Shown here one piece after another: positions 7,367 through 15,035 of a DNA stretch of 23,256 bases (position 1 is its first letter; each line of letters starts with the position of its first letter). Under the pieces are notes generated by a model. It ran no database searches. It saw only the letters and a list, made by a program, of their open reading frames with translations, and was not told the origin of the DNA. The DNA is taken from contig CALFSR010000226.1 of assembly GCA_937916565.1 (NCBI GenBank), positions 1-23,256 on the forward strand, written 5' to 3'. A program made the translations under genes and the position numbers. Origin of the DNA: an uncultured Bacillota bacterium. GTDB lineage: Bacteria; Bacillota; Limnochordia; Limnochordales; ZCTH02-B6.

Positions 7367-8464
7367 TTGGTTAAGCCTCTGCGCCACGCGACCGTCTTGT
7401 TCCTGCTCGGTCTTTTGGCTATGGCCTCCATGCTCGGAGGAGAAAACGCCCAGCCCTTGGGCCTCGGCGGTCCGGGGGAAGAGGACTGGTTTCCGCAAGT
7501 TCGCTACGGGGGCGTCCTGGGCGGTGGGGAACTGGAGGTCGTCGCCGGCGGGGCCGAGCCGTTGGCCGCGGAGGCATCCCTCGGGACGGCGGCAGCGAGC
7601 CAAGGGGTGGCTGCTGAGCGTCTCCCCGGCAGGCCGGATCCATCCGTCGCGTCCGCGGGCGCCTCAGCCGCAGGCGGTGGTGATCCGGCGGAGGCGAGCG
7701 CGTCCGTGGACAAGCCCGGAGAGGCCGTCGACGAACCCAGGCTCTTGACCCACGTGGTGGCGCGCGGAGAAACCTTGTGGGACATCGCTCGCATGTACGG
7801 CATCGACGTCGACACCATCGTTGCCGTAAACGATCTGGTGGACATCAACCGGCTTCAGGTCGGCCAGGAACTCAAGATATTGACGATCCGCGGCGCTCTG
7901 CACACGGTGCAGCGGGGTGAAAGCCTCTGGGATATCGCGCGAGCCTACGGCGTGGCCATGGACGAGATCGTGGCCACCAACGGGCTCAAGGATCCGTCGC
8001 GCCTGCAGGTCGGCCAGCAGCTCATCATCCCCGGCGCCCAGGCCCAGGCGGCGGCCTTGCGGCGGGAGACCCTCGTTTCTAACGGGCAGCTGCTGCGCAA
8101 CTTCGATTGGCCGGTCTCCGGCCGCATTTCCTCCCGCTTCGGTCCCCGGTGGGGACGCCAGCACCAGGGCCTCGACATCGCGGTACCCACCGGCACGCCG
8201 GTGCGCGCCGCCGCTGCCGGCACGGTCACGTACGCAGGTTCCATGGGCAGCTACGGCATCATCGTCATCATTGACCACGGCAACGGGGTCGAAACCCGCT
8301 ACGCCCACAACTCCCGCGTTGCGGTGAAGGTCGGGCAGCGGGTGAAGCGCGGCGAGCTCATCGCCTACAGCGGCAACACCGGCAATTCGACAGGGCCTCA
8401 CCTGCATTTCGAGATCCGGTATCGGGGGACGGCGGTTAATCCCGAGAACTACCTCAAGCGATAG
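7367..8464 (+). CDS. Secreted LysM-LysM-M23 (LytM) peptidoglycan endopeptidase
   Basis: A 365-residue exported protein. It has a short basic N-terminus and a hydrophobic stretch (about 7-21) acting as a signal peptide or anchor. A low-complexity Ala/Gly/Glu-rich linker follows to about 125. Two LysM peptidoglycan-binding repeats (about 129-173 and 179-223) are each built on GE(T/S)LWDIAR. The C-terminal M23 metallopeptidase domain (about 243-365) has the zinc ligands of HQGLD (His266, Asp270) and the HLH pair (His345, His347) in GPHLHFEI. It probably cleaves peptide cross-links in the cell wall outside the membrane. The start is a TTG at 7367 with GGAGGG 6 nt upstream; no better ATG or GTG exists before the signal sequence. 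The catalytic motifs look intact, so it should be active rather than a degenerate regulator such as NlpD. Confidence 0.92.
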   Translation: MVKPLRHATVLFLLGLLAMASMLGGENAQPLGLGGPGEEDWFPQVRYGGVLGGGELEVVAGGAEPLAAEASLGTAAASQGVAAERLPGRPDPSVASAGASAAGGGDPAEASASVDKPGEAVDEPRLLTHVVARGETLWDIARMYGIDVDTIVAVNDLVDINRLQVGQELKILTIRGALHTVQRGESLWDIARAYGVAMDEIVATNGLKDPSRLQVGQQLIIPGAQAQAAALRRETLVSNGQLLRNFDWPVSGRISSRFGPRWGRQHQGLDIAVPTGTPVRAAAAGTVTYAGSMGSYGIIVIIDHGNGVETRYAHNSRVAVKVGQRVKRGELIAYSGNTGNSTGPHLHFEIRYRGTAVNPENYLKR

Positions 8465-8494
8465 GCGATGCATTCCTGGGTTGGTGGCGTACGC

Positions 8495-8598
8495 CGGACC
8501 TCGGGACGCTCGCTTTGGACATCCCTGTCCTCCCCTCGCTCGAGAGCGGTCGGCTTCGCCCTCCTTGGCTTCGCCGCCCGCTGAACGCCCTCGGTCCG
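8495..8598. repeat. Imperfect palindromic intergenic element
   Basis: In the 182-base gap between convergent genes, CGGACC (8495-8500) faces GGTCCG (8593-8598). Inside are a GGACA/TGTCC palindrome (8517-8530) and a 9-bp direct repeat GGCTTCGCC (8552-8560 and 8567-8575, 15-base period). Nothing coding is evident. It resembles dispersed intergenic palindromes, but only one copy lies in this window. Confidence 0.35.
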
Positions 8599-8640
8599 TC
8601 GTATGAACACCGGCGGCTGAACGTCCCTACGCCAGCAAGC

Positions 8641-8664
8641 ACCCGCCTAGCGGCGGCGGGTTTT
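8641..8664 (+). terminator. Candidate terminator at the convergent 3' ends
   Basis: ACCCGCC (8641-8647) pairs with GGCGGGT (8655-8661) around a 7-nt loop and is followed by Ts to 8664 on the plus strand. It overlaps the last codons of the minus-strand permease gene. The short T-run makes it a modest terminator for the M23 gene. Confidence 0.4.
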
Positions 8665-9507
8665 GGGATCCAGCACGTCCCGAAGGCCGTCGCCGAGGAG
8701 GTTGAGGCCTAGGACGGTGACCGCGATGGCCAGGCCTGGCATGAGGGCCGGGTAGGGGGAGAAGACGAGGAAGTCCTGGGCCTCCCGGAGCATGCGGCCC
8801 CAGCTTGGGTCGGGCGGCTGGGTGCCCAGGCCCAGGTAGCTCAGGGCTGCTTCGGCCAAGATCGCGTTGGCAAAGGCGACCGTCGCCTGGACCAACAAGA
8901 TGGCCACGGTGTTGGGCAAGAGGTGCCGCCAAAAGATCCGGGCGTTGCTCGCGCCCAGGGCGCGGGCGGCCTGGACAAACTCCGCATCGAGCAGCGCCAG
9001 GAGGTTGGCCCGCACCAGGCGCGCGAAGACCGGGACTGTGGCGATGCCGATGGCCAGCATGCCGCTGACCACGCCGGGCCCCATGATGGAAGCGAGCAGT
9101 ATCGCGAGCAAAAGCGGCGGGTACGCGGCAACCGCGTCCATGAGCCGCATCAAAGTCTCGTCCACCCAGCGGCCGTACTGGGCCGCCAGCCCTCCGAGCA
9201 GCACGCCTGCGGACAAGCCGATGCCCACCGCGATGACTCCCACGACGATCGTGACCCGGCTGCCGACCATAATGCGGCTCAACAGATCGCGGCCAAACTG
9301 GTCCGTCCCGAGGAGAAACTCTTCGCCGGGCGGCTTAAACCGGTTGAGGACGCTTATGCGATTTGGGTCGTGGGGCAGGTAGAAGAAGCTTACGGCCGCC
9401 GTGGCCACCAGGGCCAGCAAGATGACGAGGCCGACCGTCAGGTTCCACTGTCCCCGCAAGCGGCGGCCGGCCGCCGCCAGCCCGCCCCGTGTCCGTGCTT
9501 CTGTCAT
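8647..9507 (-). CDS. ABC transporter permease, DppC/OppC type
   Basis: A 286-residue inner-membrane permease of the dipeptide/oligopeptide/nickel importer family. A first membrane segment lies at about 24-44. It is followed by the family's extracytoplasmic signature FLLGTDQFGRDLLSR and then by further hydrophobic segments of the binding-protein-dependent transport domain. The EAA loop that contacts the ATPase is visible as AARALGASNARIFWRHLLPN. The C-terminal GLNLLGDGLRDVLDPK is characteristic of DppC-like proteins. It overlaps the upstream permease gene by 4 nt (ATGA at 9504-9507), so the pair is translationally coupled. No dppD/dppF ATPase genes follow; the next gene downstream is convergent. 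Confidence 0.93.
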   Translation of the reverse strand: MTEARTRGGLAAAGRRLRGQWNLTVGLVILLALVATAAVSFFYLPHDPNRISVLNRFKPPGEEFLLGTDQFGRDLLSRIMVGSRVTIVVGVIAVGIGLSAGVLLGGLAAQYGRWVDETLMRLMDAVAAYPPLLLAILLASIMGPGVVSGMLAIGIATVPVFARLVRANLLALLDAEFVQAARALGASNARIFWRHLLPNTVAILLVQATVAFANAILAEAALSYLGLGTQPPDPSWGRMLREAQDFLVFSPYPALMPGLAIAVTVLGLNLLGDGLRDVLDPKTRRR

Positions 9508-10448
9508 GAGTACCGGATCCTTGGGTCAAGGTACGCGTAAAGGACGTCCGTGACCAGGCTGAGGAGCAAGATCACCGACGCCATGCAGACGACGATTCCC
9601 TGGACCAGGGGGAAGTCCCGGTTGTTGACCGCGTTCAGGACGAGGGTCCCCAGGCCCGGCAAGGTAAAGACGGTTTCCACGATGATGGCGCCTGCCAAAA
9701 GCTGCGCCACTTCCAAGCTGACGACGGTGGCGACGGAGATGAGGGCGTTGCGCAGCACGTGGCGGCGGATGACGGCGGCCTCCGAGACGCCTTTGGCCCT
9801 AGCGGTGCGGACGTAGTCGGCCGAGAGCACTTCCAGCGCCGCGGACCTCACGACGCGGGTGAGGGACGCGGCCCGGGCGATGCCTAAGGCGACGGCCGGC
9901 AACAGGAGGGACTGGAACGCACGCCCGGCGCCCTGGGACCAAGGGGTGAATCCGCCTGCCGGCAACCATCGCAACTGGACGGCGAACACGAGGATAAGAA
10001 AGATTCCAAGCCAAAACGACGGCGTGGCGATGCCGGCTTGGGCAAAGGCCGTTGTTGCCAGGTCCCACAAGCTGCCGCGCCGCCGTGCAGCAAATAGCCC
10101 GAGGGGCACCCCGACGCAGACCGCGAGGGCCAGGGCCATGGCTGTCAGAGGCAGCGTCACCCGCAGCCGTTCGGCGATCAGATTCCAGACGGGCACGCCG
10201 TACACGAGCGAGGTGCCCAGATCAAACCGCAGCAAATCTCCAAGCCAGCGGGCATAGCGCACGGGCGGGGGCAGGTCAAGCCCAAGGGCTCGCTCCACGG
10301 CGGCCACGGCCGATGGGCTGGCATCAATCCCGAGGATGATCTGGGCCGGGTTGCCGGGAATGACCAGCAGCGTCACGAACGTGAGCGAGGCTGCGAGCCA
10401 TACGGTGACGGCAAAGGTGATGGCACGTCGGAAAAGGTACGCCTGCAT
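9504..10448 (-). CDS. ABC transporter permease, DppB/OppB type
   Basis: A 314-residue permease partner of the DppC-like protein. It starts with the DppB-type N-terminal membrane segment (about 9-30) ending in VTLLVIPGNPAQ. It also has the conserved LGLDLPPPVRYARWLGDLLRFDLGTS stretch, several hydrophobic helices, and the EAA loop TARAKGVSEAAVIRRHVLRNAL. The end YAYLDPRIRYS is typical. The ATG at 10448 has GAAGGAG about 13 nt upstream, longer than usual. The 105-nt gap to the binding-protein gene contains a strong hairpin without a T-run, so the operon is probably read through with reduced permease expression. The transported solute cannot be deduced from the permeases. Confidence 0.93.
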   Translation of the reverse strand: MQAYLFRRAITFAVTVWLAASLTFVTLLVIPGNPAQIILGIDASPSAVAAVERALGLDLPPPVRYARWLGDLLRFDLGTSLVYGVPVWNLIAERLRVTLPLTAMALALAVCVGVPLGLFAARRRGSLWDLATTAFAQAGIATPSFWLGIFLILVFAVQLRWLPAGGFTPWSQGAGRAFQSLLLPAVALGIARAASLTRVVRSAALEVLSADYVRTARAKGVSEAAVIRRHVLRNALISVATVVSLEVAQLLAGAIIVETVFTLPGLGTLVLNAVNNRDFPLVQGIVVCMASVILLLSLVTDVLYAYLDPRIRYS

Positions 10449-10496
10449 GCTGGTCCGGTAACTCCTTCAAGGCCGCTCGGGGCGGCCGGCAGGGGA

Positions 10497-10525
10497 CGGC
10501 CGCGCCCTGACTTTCGGCGCGGCCG
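10497..10525 (-). promoter_or_regulatory. Intercistronic stem-loop between binding-protein and permease genes
   Basis: A perfect 10-bp stem (CGGCCGCGCC at 10497-10506 with GGCGCGGCCG at 10516-10525) closes a 9-nt loop. There is no T-run on the minus strand after it, so it is not a standard terminator. In binding-protein operons such hairpins commonly protect the upstream mRNA and lower downstream expression. Confidence 0.6.
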
Positions 10526-10553
10526 CCCGCACTGCCCTGGGAAGCAGGATTCG

Positions 10554-12101
10554 TCAGTTCCCGAAGTACACTTCCGTGACGTCGGTGATGACCATCGGCA
10601 GCTTCTCCCACCAGCCGTAGACGTTTTGCCGGGTGAGGATGAAGTACGGCCGGGCGTACACCCACACGTTGACCGCGTCCTGGGCGATATGCTCCTGCAA
10701 CCGCCGGTACACCTCCCGGCGGCCTTCCTCGCTGCCCGTGCTACGGGCCTCCGCCAGGAGCGCCTGGGCCTCGGGGCTGTTGTAGCGGAAGTAGTAGTTG
10801 GGGTTCGCGTAAATGCTGATGTCCATAGGCTCGGCGTGGCCGATGACGGTCAGGTCGTAGTCGGCCTGGCCAAAGATGCGGGACAGCCACGTCGCCCACT
10901 CCACCAGCTCGATGTCCACCTGAATCCCGATTTGCGACAAGTGCTGCGCCATAATCTCGCCGGCGCGGACGGCATAGGTGTAGGCGCTCGGCAGGCTCAA
11001 CGTCAACCGGAAACCGTTGGGATAGCCGGCCTCCGCCAGGAGCCGGCGCGCCCGGGATACGTCATAGGGATACATTCCCGTCAGGTCGGCGTAGTACGGC
11101 TCGGCCGGCGTCATATGGGAGCCGATCACCTGGCCAAAGCCAAACTCGGCACCCAGAATGACCTCTTCCTTGTTGATCGCATGGTTGATGGCCCGGCGCA
11201 CCCGCACGTCGCTCAGGGGCGTCCGGGAGTTGTTCATGGCCAGCACTACGGTGCTCGTGGACGGTCCCTCGATCACCTTGAAACCGGTCGCCTGCTGCAC
11301 GCGGAACGCCTGCTCGGCGGTGGTCGCGCCGCCGATGGCATCGATGTCGCCGGCCAGCAATGCGGCCACCTGGGCGTTCGGGTCGGAGATGAAGCGGAAC
11401 GTTACGCTGTCCAGGTAAGGCAGGCCGGGGCGGTAGTAGCCGTCGAAGCGCTCGAGGCGCACGTGGCTGCCCCGCACCCATTCGACGAAGCGGAAAGGCC
11501 CGGTGCCGATCGGGTTCGTGCGCTGGGCCTCGCCGTAACCCGCGGGCGGAATGACGGAGTCGGGCCGCGCCAGGTTGTAAAGGAACTCGGCGTCGGGCGC
11601 GGACATGCGGAACATGACCGTGTAGTCGTCGGGCGTTTCAATCGACCCGATGTTGGCGTAGTAGAGGTAGTTGGTGTGGCCGGAGTCGGGGTCGCGGGCC
11701 ACCTCGAACTTCGCCTTCACATCCGCCGAGGTAAACGGCTGGCCGTTATGGAAACGCACGCCCTGCCGCAGGCGGAAAACGTACTCCGTCGCGTCGGGCG
11801 ACACCGTCCACGACTCGGCAAGGCCCGGCACCAGGTTGCCGGAGCCGTCAACCTTGACCAGGCCCTCCAGCACGTTGTGGTGGACGATGGACGTGGCGGC
11901 CGTCGCCGTCGTGGCCGACGGGTCGAGGATCGGCGGCTCCGCGGACTGCGCTATGGTCAGATGACCGCCCCGGGTGGGCGTTTGCGCAGCTGCGACGGCG
12001 GCTCCCACGACTAGGACGGCGGCAGCCAGCAGCAGCAAGACGGTGGCCCGCATGCCTGCATGAGCGGACTTGCGGCCCGTGAAACGCAGTGTGGCACGCA
12101 T
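10554..12101 (-). CDS. ABC transporter substrate-binding protein, family 5 (DppA/OppA-like)
   Basis: A 515-residue extracytoplasmic binding protein of the SBP_bac_5 family. The N-terminal export signal has a basic region up to about residue 18, a hydrophobic core (about 19-35), and an AAA-Q boundary near residue 40. The family body shows LTIAQSAEPPILDPSA, the GLVKVDGSGNLVPGLAESW segment, FRLRQGVRFHNGQPFTSADV (the family signature) and NPIGTGPFRFVEW. There is no cysteine in the signal region, hence no lipobox; most Gram-positive binding proteins are lipoproteins. The start ATG at 12101 has GAGGAGGGG 6 nt upstream. It lies between an M20 deacylase gene and the permease genes in one minus-strand operon, suggesting that peptides or N-acylated amino acids are taken up and processed. 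The ligand is unknown. Confidence 0.93.
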   Translation of the reverse strand: MRATLRFTGRKSAHAGMRATVLLLLAAAVLVVGAAVAAAQTPTRGGHLTIAQSAEPPILDPSATTATAATSIVHHNVLEGLVKVDGSGNLVPGLAESWTVSPDATEYVFRLRQGVRFHNGQPFTSADVKAKFEVARDPDSGHTNYLYYANIGSIETPDDYTVMFRMSAPDAEFLYNLARPDSVIPPAGYGEAQRTNPIGTGPFRFVEWVRGSHVRLERFDGYYRPGLPYLDSVTFRFISDPNAQVAALLAGDIDAIGGATTAEQAFRVQQATGFKVIEGPSTSTVVLAMNNSRTPLSDVRVRRAINHAINKEEVILGAEFGFGQVIGSHMTPAEPYYADLTGMYPYDVSRARRLLAEAGYPNGFRLTLSLPSAYTYAVRAGEIMAQHLSQIGIQVDIELVEWATWLSRIFGQADYDLTVIGHAEPMDISIYANPNYYFRYNSPEAQALLAEARSTGSEEGRREVYRRLQEHIAQDAVNVWVYARPYFILTRQNVYGWWEKLPMVITDVTEVYFGN

Positions 12102-12170
12102 CCGAAACCCCTCCTCAAATTGCGCGTATATTGCCTGGGGAGAGCGGCGGATTGGCCGCCGTCCCTCGCC

Positions 12171-13403
12171 CTAGCGACCTTGATGGACGAAAAACAGCGC
12201 CGCGGCCGCGTAGATTCGCGCCGCCTCGATCAGTTCTTCGACCTCGACGTACTCGTCGACCTGGTGCGGGATTAGTCGCGCTCCGGGGCCCAGGGTGACG
12301 ATGGGGATCCCGCCCCATGCGTGGAGGAACGTGCCGTCCGTGGCGCCCGGCACGCCGCCGTAGACCGGCTCCCTGCCTGTCGCCGCCCGCACCGCCGCCG
12401 CCACTGCCCGGGCAACAGGCGCGTCCGCCGGCGTCTCCGTCCACGGCCGCTGCTCAAAGACGTCGAGCTCCGCCTTCATCCGGGGATCTTGCTCGCGAAT
12501 GCGGTCGAGAATGTCCCGCAGGCTAGCCTCCACGGCCCCGTGGTCCACGCCGGGAATCGTGCGGATGTCCAGGCACACCTGCGCGGTGGCCGGGATGACG
12601 TTCAGCTGCGGCGTGCCGCCCGCGGGAGCCTGGATAATGGTCGGCGTCACAGACGGCCGGCCAAGATACACATGCTCCCCGTGCCGGGCCACGAGGGCCC
12701 GTTCCAGTTCACCCACGCCTTGAACAAACTGCGCCGCCCACGGGATCGGGTTGACGCCCGCCTGGGGCATGGCGCCATGGGCCATGGCGCCGAAGAACGT
12801 CACCCGCACCCGCATGGCGCCTTTTTGGGTCAGACAGATCTCGTTTTCCTCGGGTTCGCAGATGATGGCGGCGTCGACGTCCCCTGTCCAGCCGGAGCGG
12901 ATGAAATGCTTGACGCCGAGCATCAGATCCTCTTCGTCGACGAGAATGCCGAGGCGGATGCGGCCCGGAAACGGCACCCCCGATTGCATCAATGCCCGCA
13001 CGGCACCGATGGCCGCTGCGATACCGCCCTTCATGTCGGCCGCGCCGCGCCCGTAGATGCGCCCATCCACCACGGATGCCGCGAAGGGCGGGTATGTCCA
13101 GCGCGCCGGATCTCCTTCGGTCACCACGTCGGTATGGCCTTCAAACAGCAGGCACGGCCCGGATGGGTCGCCCGTCCAGTCCGCGATCACGTTGGGCCGG
13201 CCCGGCACGACGTCTTCCACGCGCACGGCGAGGCCGAGTGCCTCGAGCTCGCGCGCGACGAGGAGCGCCGCCTGCTCCTCATTGGCGCCCGGCACGCCCG
13301 GCTCGTAGACGCTGCGCGTCTGTACCAGGCGGCGCGTCAGGTCGATGATGTAGTCGCGGTCGATGGCTTCCCATATCCGTTGCAATTGTTCGGAGGCTGT
13401 CAT
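12171..13403 (-). CDS. M20 family metallo-deacylase/peptidase (ArgE/DapE-like)
   Basis: A 410-residue zinc-dependent amidohydrolase of the M20 family, which includes acetylornithine deacetylase, succinyl-diaminopimelate desuccinylase and carboxypeptidases. Metal and catalytic residues are visible: GHTD (His90, Asp92), GAADMKGG (Asp123), the DEE pair (Glu157-Glu158), ICEPE (Glu183), and a late His in IPHQVDEYV. The dimerisation domain starts after TQKGAMRVRV and includes GAMAHGAMPQAGVNPI. The gene leads the minus-strand cassette, 69 nt ahead of a peptide-type binding protein. A scavenging role (hydrolysing an imported acylated amino acid or peptide) is more likely from context than arginine or lysine biosynthesis, but this is inference. 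GGGGTGAC precedes the ATG at short spacing. Confidence 0.9.
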   Translation of the reverse strand: MTASEQLQRIWEAIDRDYIIDLTRRLVQTRSVYEPGVPGANEEQAALLVARELEALGLAVRVEDVVPGRPNVIADWTGDPSGPCLLFEGHTDVVTEGDPARWTYPPFAASVVDGRIYGRGAADMKGGIAAAIGAVRALMQSGVPFPGRIRLGILVDEEDLMLGVKHFIRSGWTGDVDAAIICEPEENEICLTQKGAMRVRVTFFGAMAHGAMPQAGVNPIPWAAQFVQGVGELERALVARHGEHVYLGRPSVTPTIIQAPAGGTPQLNVIPATAQVCLDIRTIPGVDHGAVEASLRDILDRIREQDPRMKAELDVFEQRPWTETPADAPVARAVAAAVRAATGREPVYGGVPGATDGTFLHAWGGIPIVTLGPGARLIPHQVDEYVEVEELIEAARIYAAAALFFVHQGR

Positions 13404-13554
13404 GGGTCACCCCGGTGAAAATCACGTTTTTCCGGCAAATTCGGCGCTGTTTCCCGCTTTCCTCCATTAGCGGCGACAGGGTCGTCGCTTCCGCGCCGAG
13501 CGGCGGCCGACCGGGCACGTCCCGCGAAGAATTTCTGCAGCCGCGCCAAGCATG

Positions 13555-13563
13555 TGCTATAAT
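13555..13563 (+). promoter_or_regulatory. Extended -10 promoter of rpmE
   Basis: TGcTATAAT is a perfect extended -10 element about 69 nt upstream of the rpmE ATG; the -35 region is weak. The predicted transcript starts near 13570. Confidence 0.7.
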
Positions 13564-13573
13564 GTTTGAATGC

Positions 13574-13605
13574 CGGCCACGCCGCGCCAAGACGGCGGGC
13601 GGCCG
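13574..13605 (+). promoter_or_regulatory. Stem-loop in the rpmE 5' leader
   Basis: An outer stem CGGCC/GGCCG (13574-13578 / 13601-13605) encloses an inner stem GCCG/CGGC (13581-13584 / 13593-13596). It lies between the promoter and the ribosome binding site AGAGGTGA. It could be an L31 autoregulatory leader, a class known in Firmicutes, but the match to that class was not tested. Confidence 0.35.
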
Positions 13606-13631
13606 CAGCGCAGAGAAGAGGTGAACGGGCA

Positions 13632-13838
13632 ATGAAGACTGGCATTCACCCCACGTACTACCGCACGACCGTGACGTGCGCGTGCGGCGAGACCTTCGAA
13701 ACCGGCTCGACGGTGGAGAACCTGCGGGTTGAGATCTGCTCCAAGTGCCATCCGTTCTATACCGGCCAGCGCCAGCAGCGGATCACGACGGGCGGCCGCG
13801 TGGAGCGGTTCCGTCGCAAGTACGGCGAGCAGGTGTAG
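13632..13838 (+). CDS. rpmE: 50S ribosomal protein L31, zinc-binding form
   Basis: A 68-residue large-subunit protein that bridges the two ribosomal subunits. The start MKTGIHPTYYRTTVTC and the segment CHPFYTGQRQ are typical of bacterial L31. Four cysteines in CxC and CxxC pairs (Cys16, Cys18, Cys36, Cys39) make it the zinc-containing type, whose paralogue without cysteines replaces it under zinc limitation in some bacteria. GAGGTGA lies 7 nt upstream of the ATG. The frame is open further upstream, but the longer versions have no family match. It has its own promoter and leader hairpin, and is followed by dusB after 40 nt. Confidence 0.97.
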   Translation: MKTGIHPTYYRTTVTCACGETFETGSTVENLRVEICSKCHPFYTGQRQQRITTGGRVERFRRKYGEQV

Positions 13839-13862
13839 GGCGGGTTCGATCGCCCCGCCTGA

Positions 13863-13871
13863 GGAAGGAGG
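13863..13871 (+). promoter_or_regulatory. Ribosome binding site fixing the dusB GTG start
   Basis: GGAAGGAGG ends 7 nt before the GTG at 13879. The frame is open further upstream but there overlaps rpmE in a different frame, so the GTG is preferred. Confidence 0.8.
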
Positions 13872-13878
13872 CGCGGCC

Positions 13879-14907
13879 GTGGCCGCCATTGGCGGGATCC
13901 GCCTGGAGCACCCCGTGGTGATGGCCCCGATGGCCGGCGTGACGGATCTCCCGTACCGCCTCATCGCCCGGGAGCTTGGGGCCGCCTTGGTCTACAGCGA
14001 ACTCGTGTCGGCCAAGGGGATCTGCTACGGCAACCAAAAGACACTCAAGCTGCTGGAAACCGACCCGGCCGAGCGCCCGGTGGGGTTGCAGATCTTCGGT
14101 GGCGAAGAAGCTGTCATGATGGAAGCGGCCCGCCACGTGGCGGAACGGGGACCTGACCTGCTCGACATCAATATGGGTTGTCCGGTGCCCAAGATCACCC
14201 GCAACGACGAAGGTTGCGCCCTCATGCTCGATCCCGAGCGGGCCGGCCGGGTCGTGCGGGCGGTGGTGCAGGCGGTCGACTTGCCGGTCACGGTCAAAAT
14301 CCGAAAAGGTTGGGACGCGGCGCACGTCACCGCTCCCGCGGTGGCGCGGGAGCTTGAGAAGGCGGGCGTGGCGGCTATCGCCGTCCACGGACGGACGCGG
14401 GAGCAGTTTTACACGGGCCGGGCGGATTGGGGCATTATCAAGGAAGTGAAGCAGGCGGTGGACGTGCCGGTCATCGGCAACGGCGACGTCTGCACGCCGC
14501 AGGACGCCGCCCGGATGCTGGAGGAGACCGGGTGCGACGCAGTCATGATCGGCCGCGCATGCCTCGGCGACCCGTGGATCTTCCGCCGGGTCGTCCATTA
14601 CCTGGCAACCGGCGAGCTTCTGCCCATGCCCTCGGCGCGCGACAAGCTGACGATGGCGGTGCGGCACTTGCGGATGGCGGTGGCGTTTAAGGGCGAGTTC
14701 GTAGCGGTGCGGGAGATGCGCCGGCCCATCGCGTGGTACCTCAAGGGCGTCCCCCGGGCCAACCGCCTCAAGCAGCTGGTCCAGCGCCTTGACTCGGCGG
14801 ACCGGGTCGCGGAGGCGCTCGTGGAGCACCTCGAAAGTCTGGGCGCGGAGGCGGACGAACCGCTGCGGGTGCCACCCGTGAGCGCCGTGGACGATGCGGC
14901 CGCGTAA
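13879..14907 (+). CDS. dusB: tRNA-dihydrouridine synthase
   Basis: A 342-residue FMN-dependent enzyme that reduces uridine to dihydrouridine in tRNA D-loops. Visible family motifs are VVMAPMAGVTDLPYR at the barrel start, YSELVSAKG, the active-site DINMGCPVPKI with its catalytic cysteine, VKIRKGWD, AVHGRTREQFYTGRADW, VIGNGDV and the FMN phosphate-binding IGRACLGDPWIF. A C-terminal helical domain follows from about residue 250. The start is a GTG with an excellent ribosome binding site. Assignment to the DusB subgroup rests on the Firmicutes-like context (close to greA and lysS) and overall pattern. The gene ends shortly before a strong terminator, which separates it from the accessory module downstream. 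Confidence 0.94.
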   Translation: MAAIGGIRLEHPVVMAPMAGVTDLPYRLIARELGAALVYSELVSAKGICYGNQKTLKLLETDPAERPVGLQIFGGEEAVMMEAARHVAERGPDLLDINMGCPVPKITRNDEGCALMLDPERAGRVVRAVVQAVDLPVTVKIRKGWDAAHVTAPAVARELEKAGVAAIAVHGRTREQFYTGRADWGIIKEVKQAVDVPVIGNGDVCTPQDAARMLEETGCDAVMIGRACLGDPWIFRRVVHYLATGELLPMPSARDKLTMAVRHLRMAVAFKGEFVAVREMRRPIAWYLKGVPRANRLKQLVQRLDSADRVAEALVEHLESLGAEADEPLRVPPVSAVDDAAA

Positions 14908-14927
14908 GGGTCACAGCACGATACTCG

Positions 14928-14957
14928 ACGGGCAGCGTAGCGCTGCCCGTTTCTTTT
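14928..14957 (+). terminator. Strong intrinsic terminator after dusB
   Basis: A perfect 10-bp stem ACGGGCAGCG (14928-14937) / CGCTGCCCGT (14941-14950) with loop TAG is followed by TTCTTTTT. It closes the rpmE-dusB unit. Confidence 0.9.
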
Positions 14958-14999
14958 TGCCTCAGGTCGAGCTGTCCCGCCGGTAAGCGGGCACGCCCG

Positions 15000-15029
15000 T
15001 TGGCGGCGCCTCCAACCCTATGATAAGAT
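15000..15029 (+). promoter_or_regulatory. Promoter of the HTH regulator gene (extended -10)
   Basis: TTGGCG (15000-15005) and TAAGAT (15024-15029) are 18 bases apart, with a TG at 15021-15022 forming an extended -10. The predicted start is near 15036, inside the palindrome that follows. Confidence 0.65.
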
Positions 15030-15035
15030 GAGCAT

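Noticed and set aside
10626..12014. Long open frame (462 codons) on the plus strand opposite the binding-protein gene
   Set aside because: High-GC antisense shadow: the composition is rich in Arg/Gly/Val/His with no family motifs, while the minus strand encodes a complete recognisable protein.
13729..13878. 50-codon upstream extension of dusB overlapping rpmE
   Set aside because: The extra residues are a Ser/Arg/Ala-rich shadow of rpmE in another frame, and the GTG at 13879 has a clear ribosome binding site and matches the family start.
14966..15035. Small gene, tRNA or CRISPR in the gap after the dusB terminator
   Set aside because: No tRNA-like fold, repeat array or convincing start with ribosome binding site; the gap is explained by the promoter and operator of the HTH gene.
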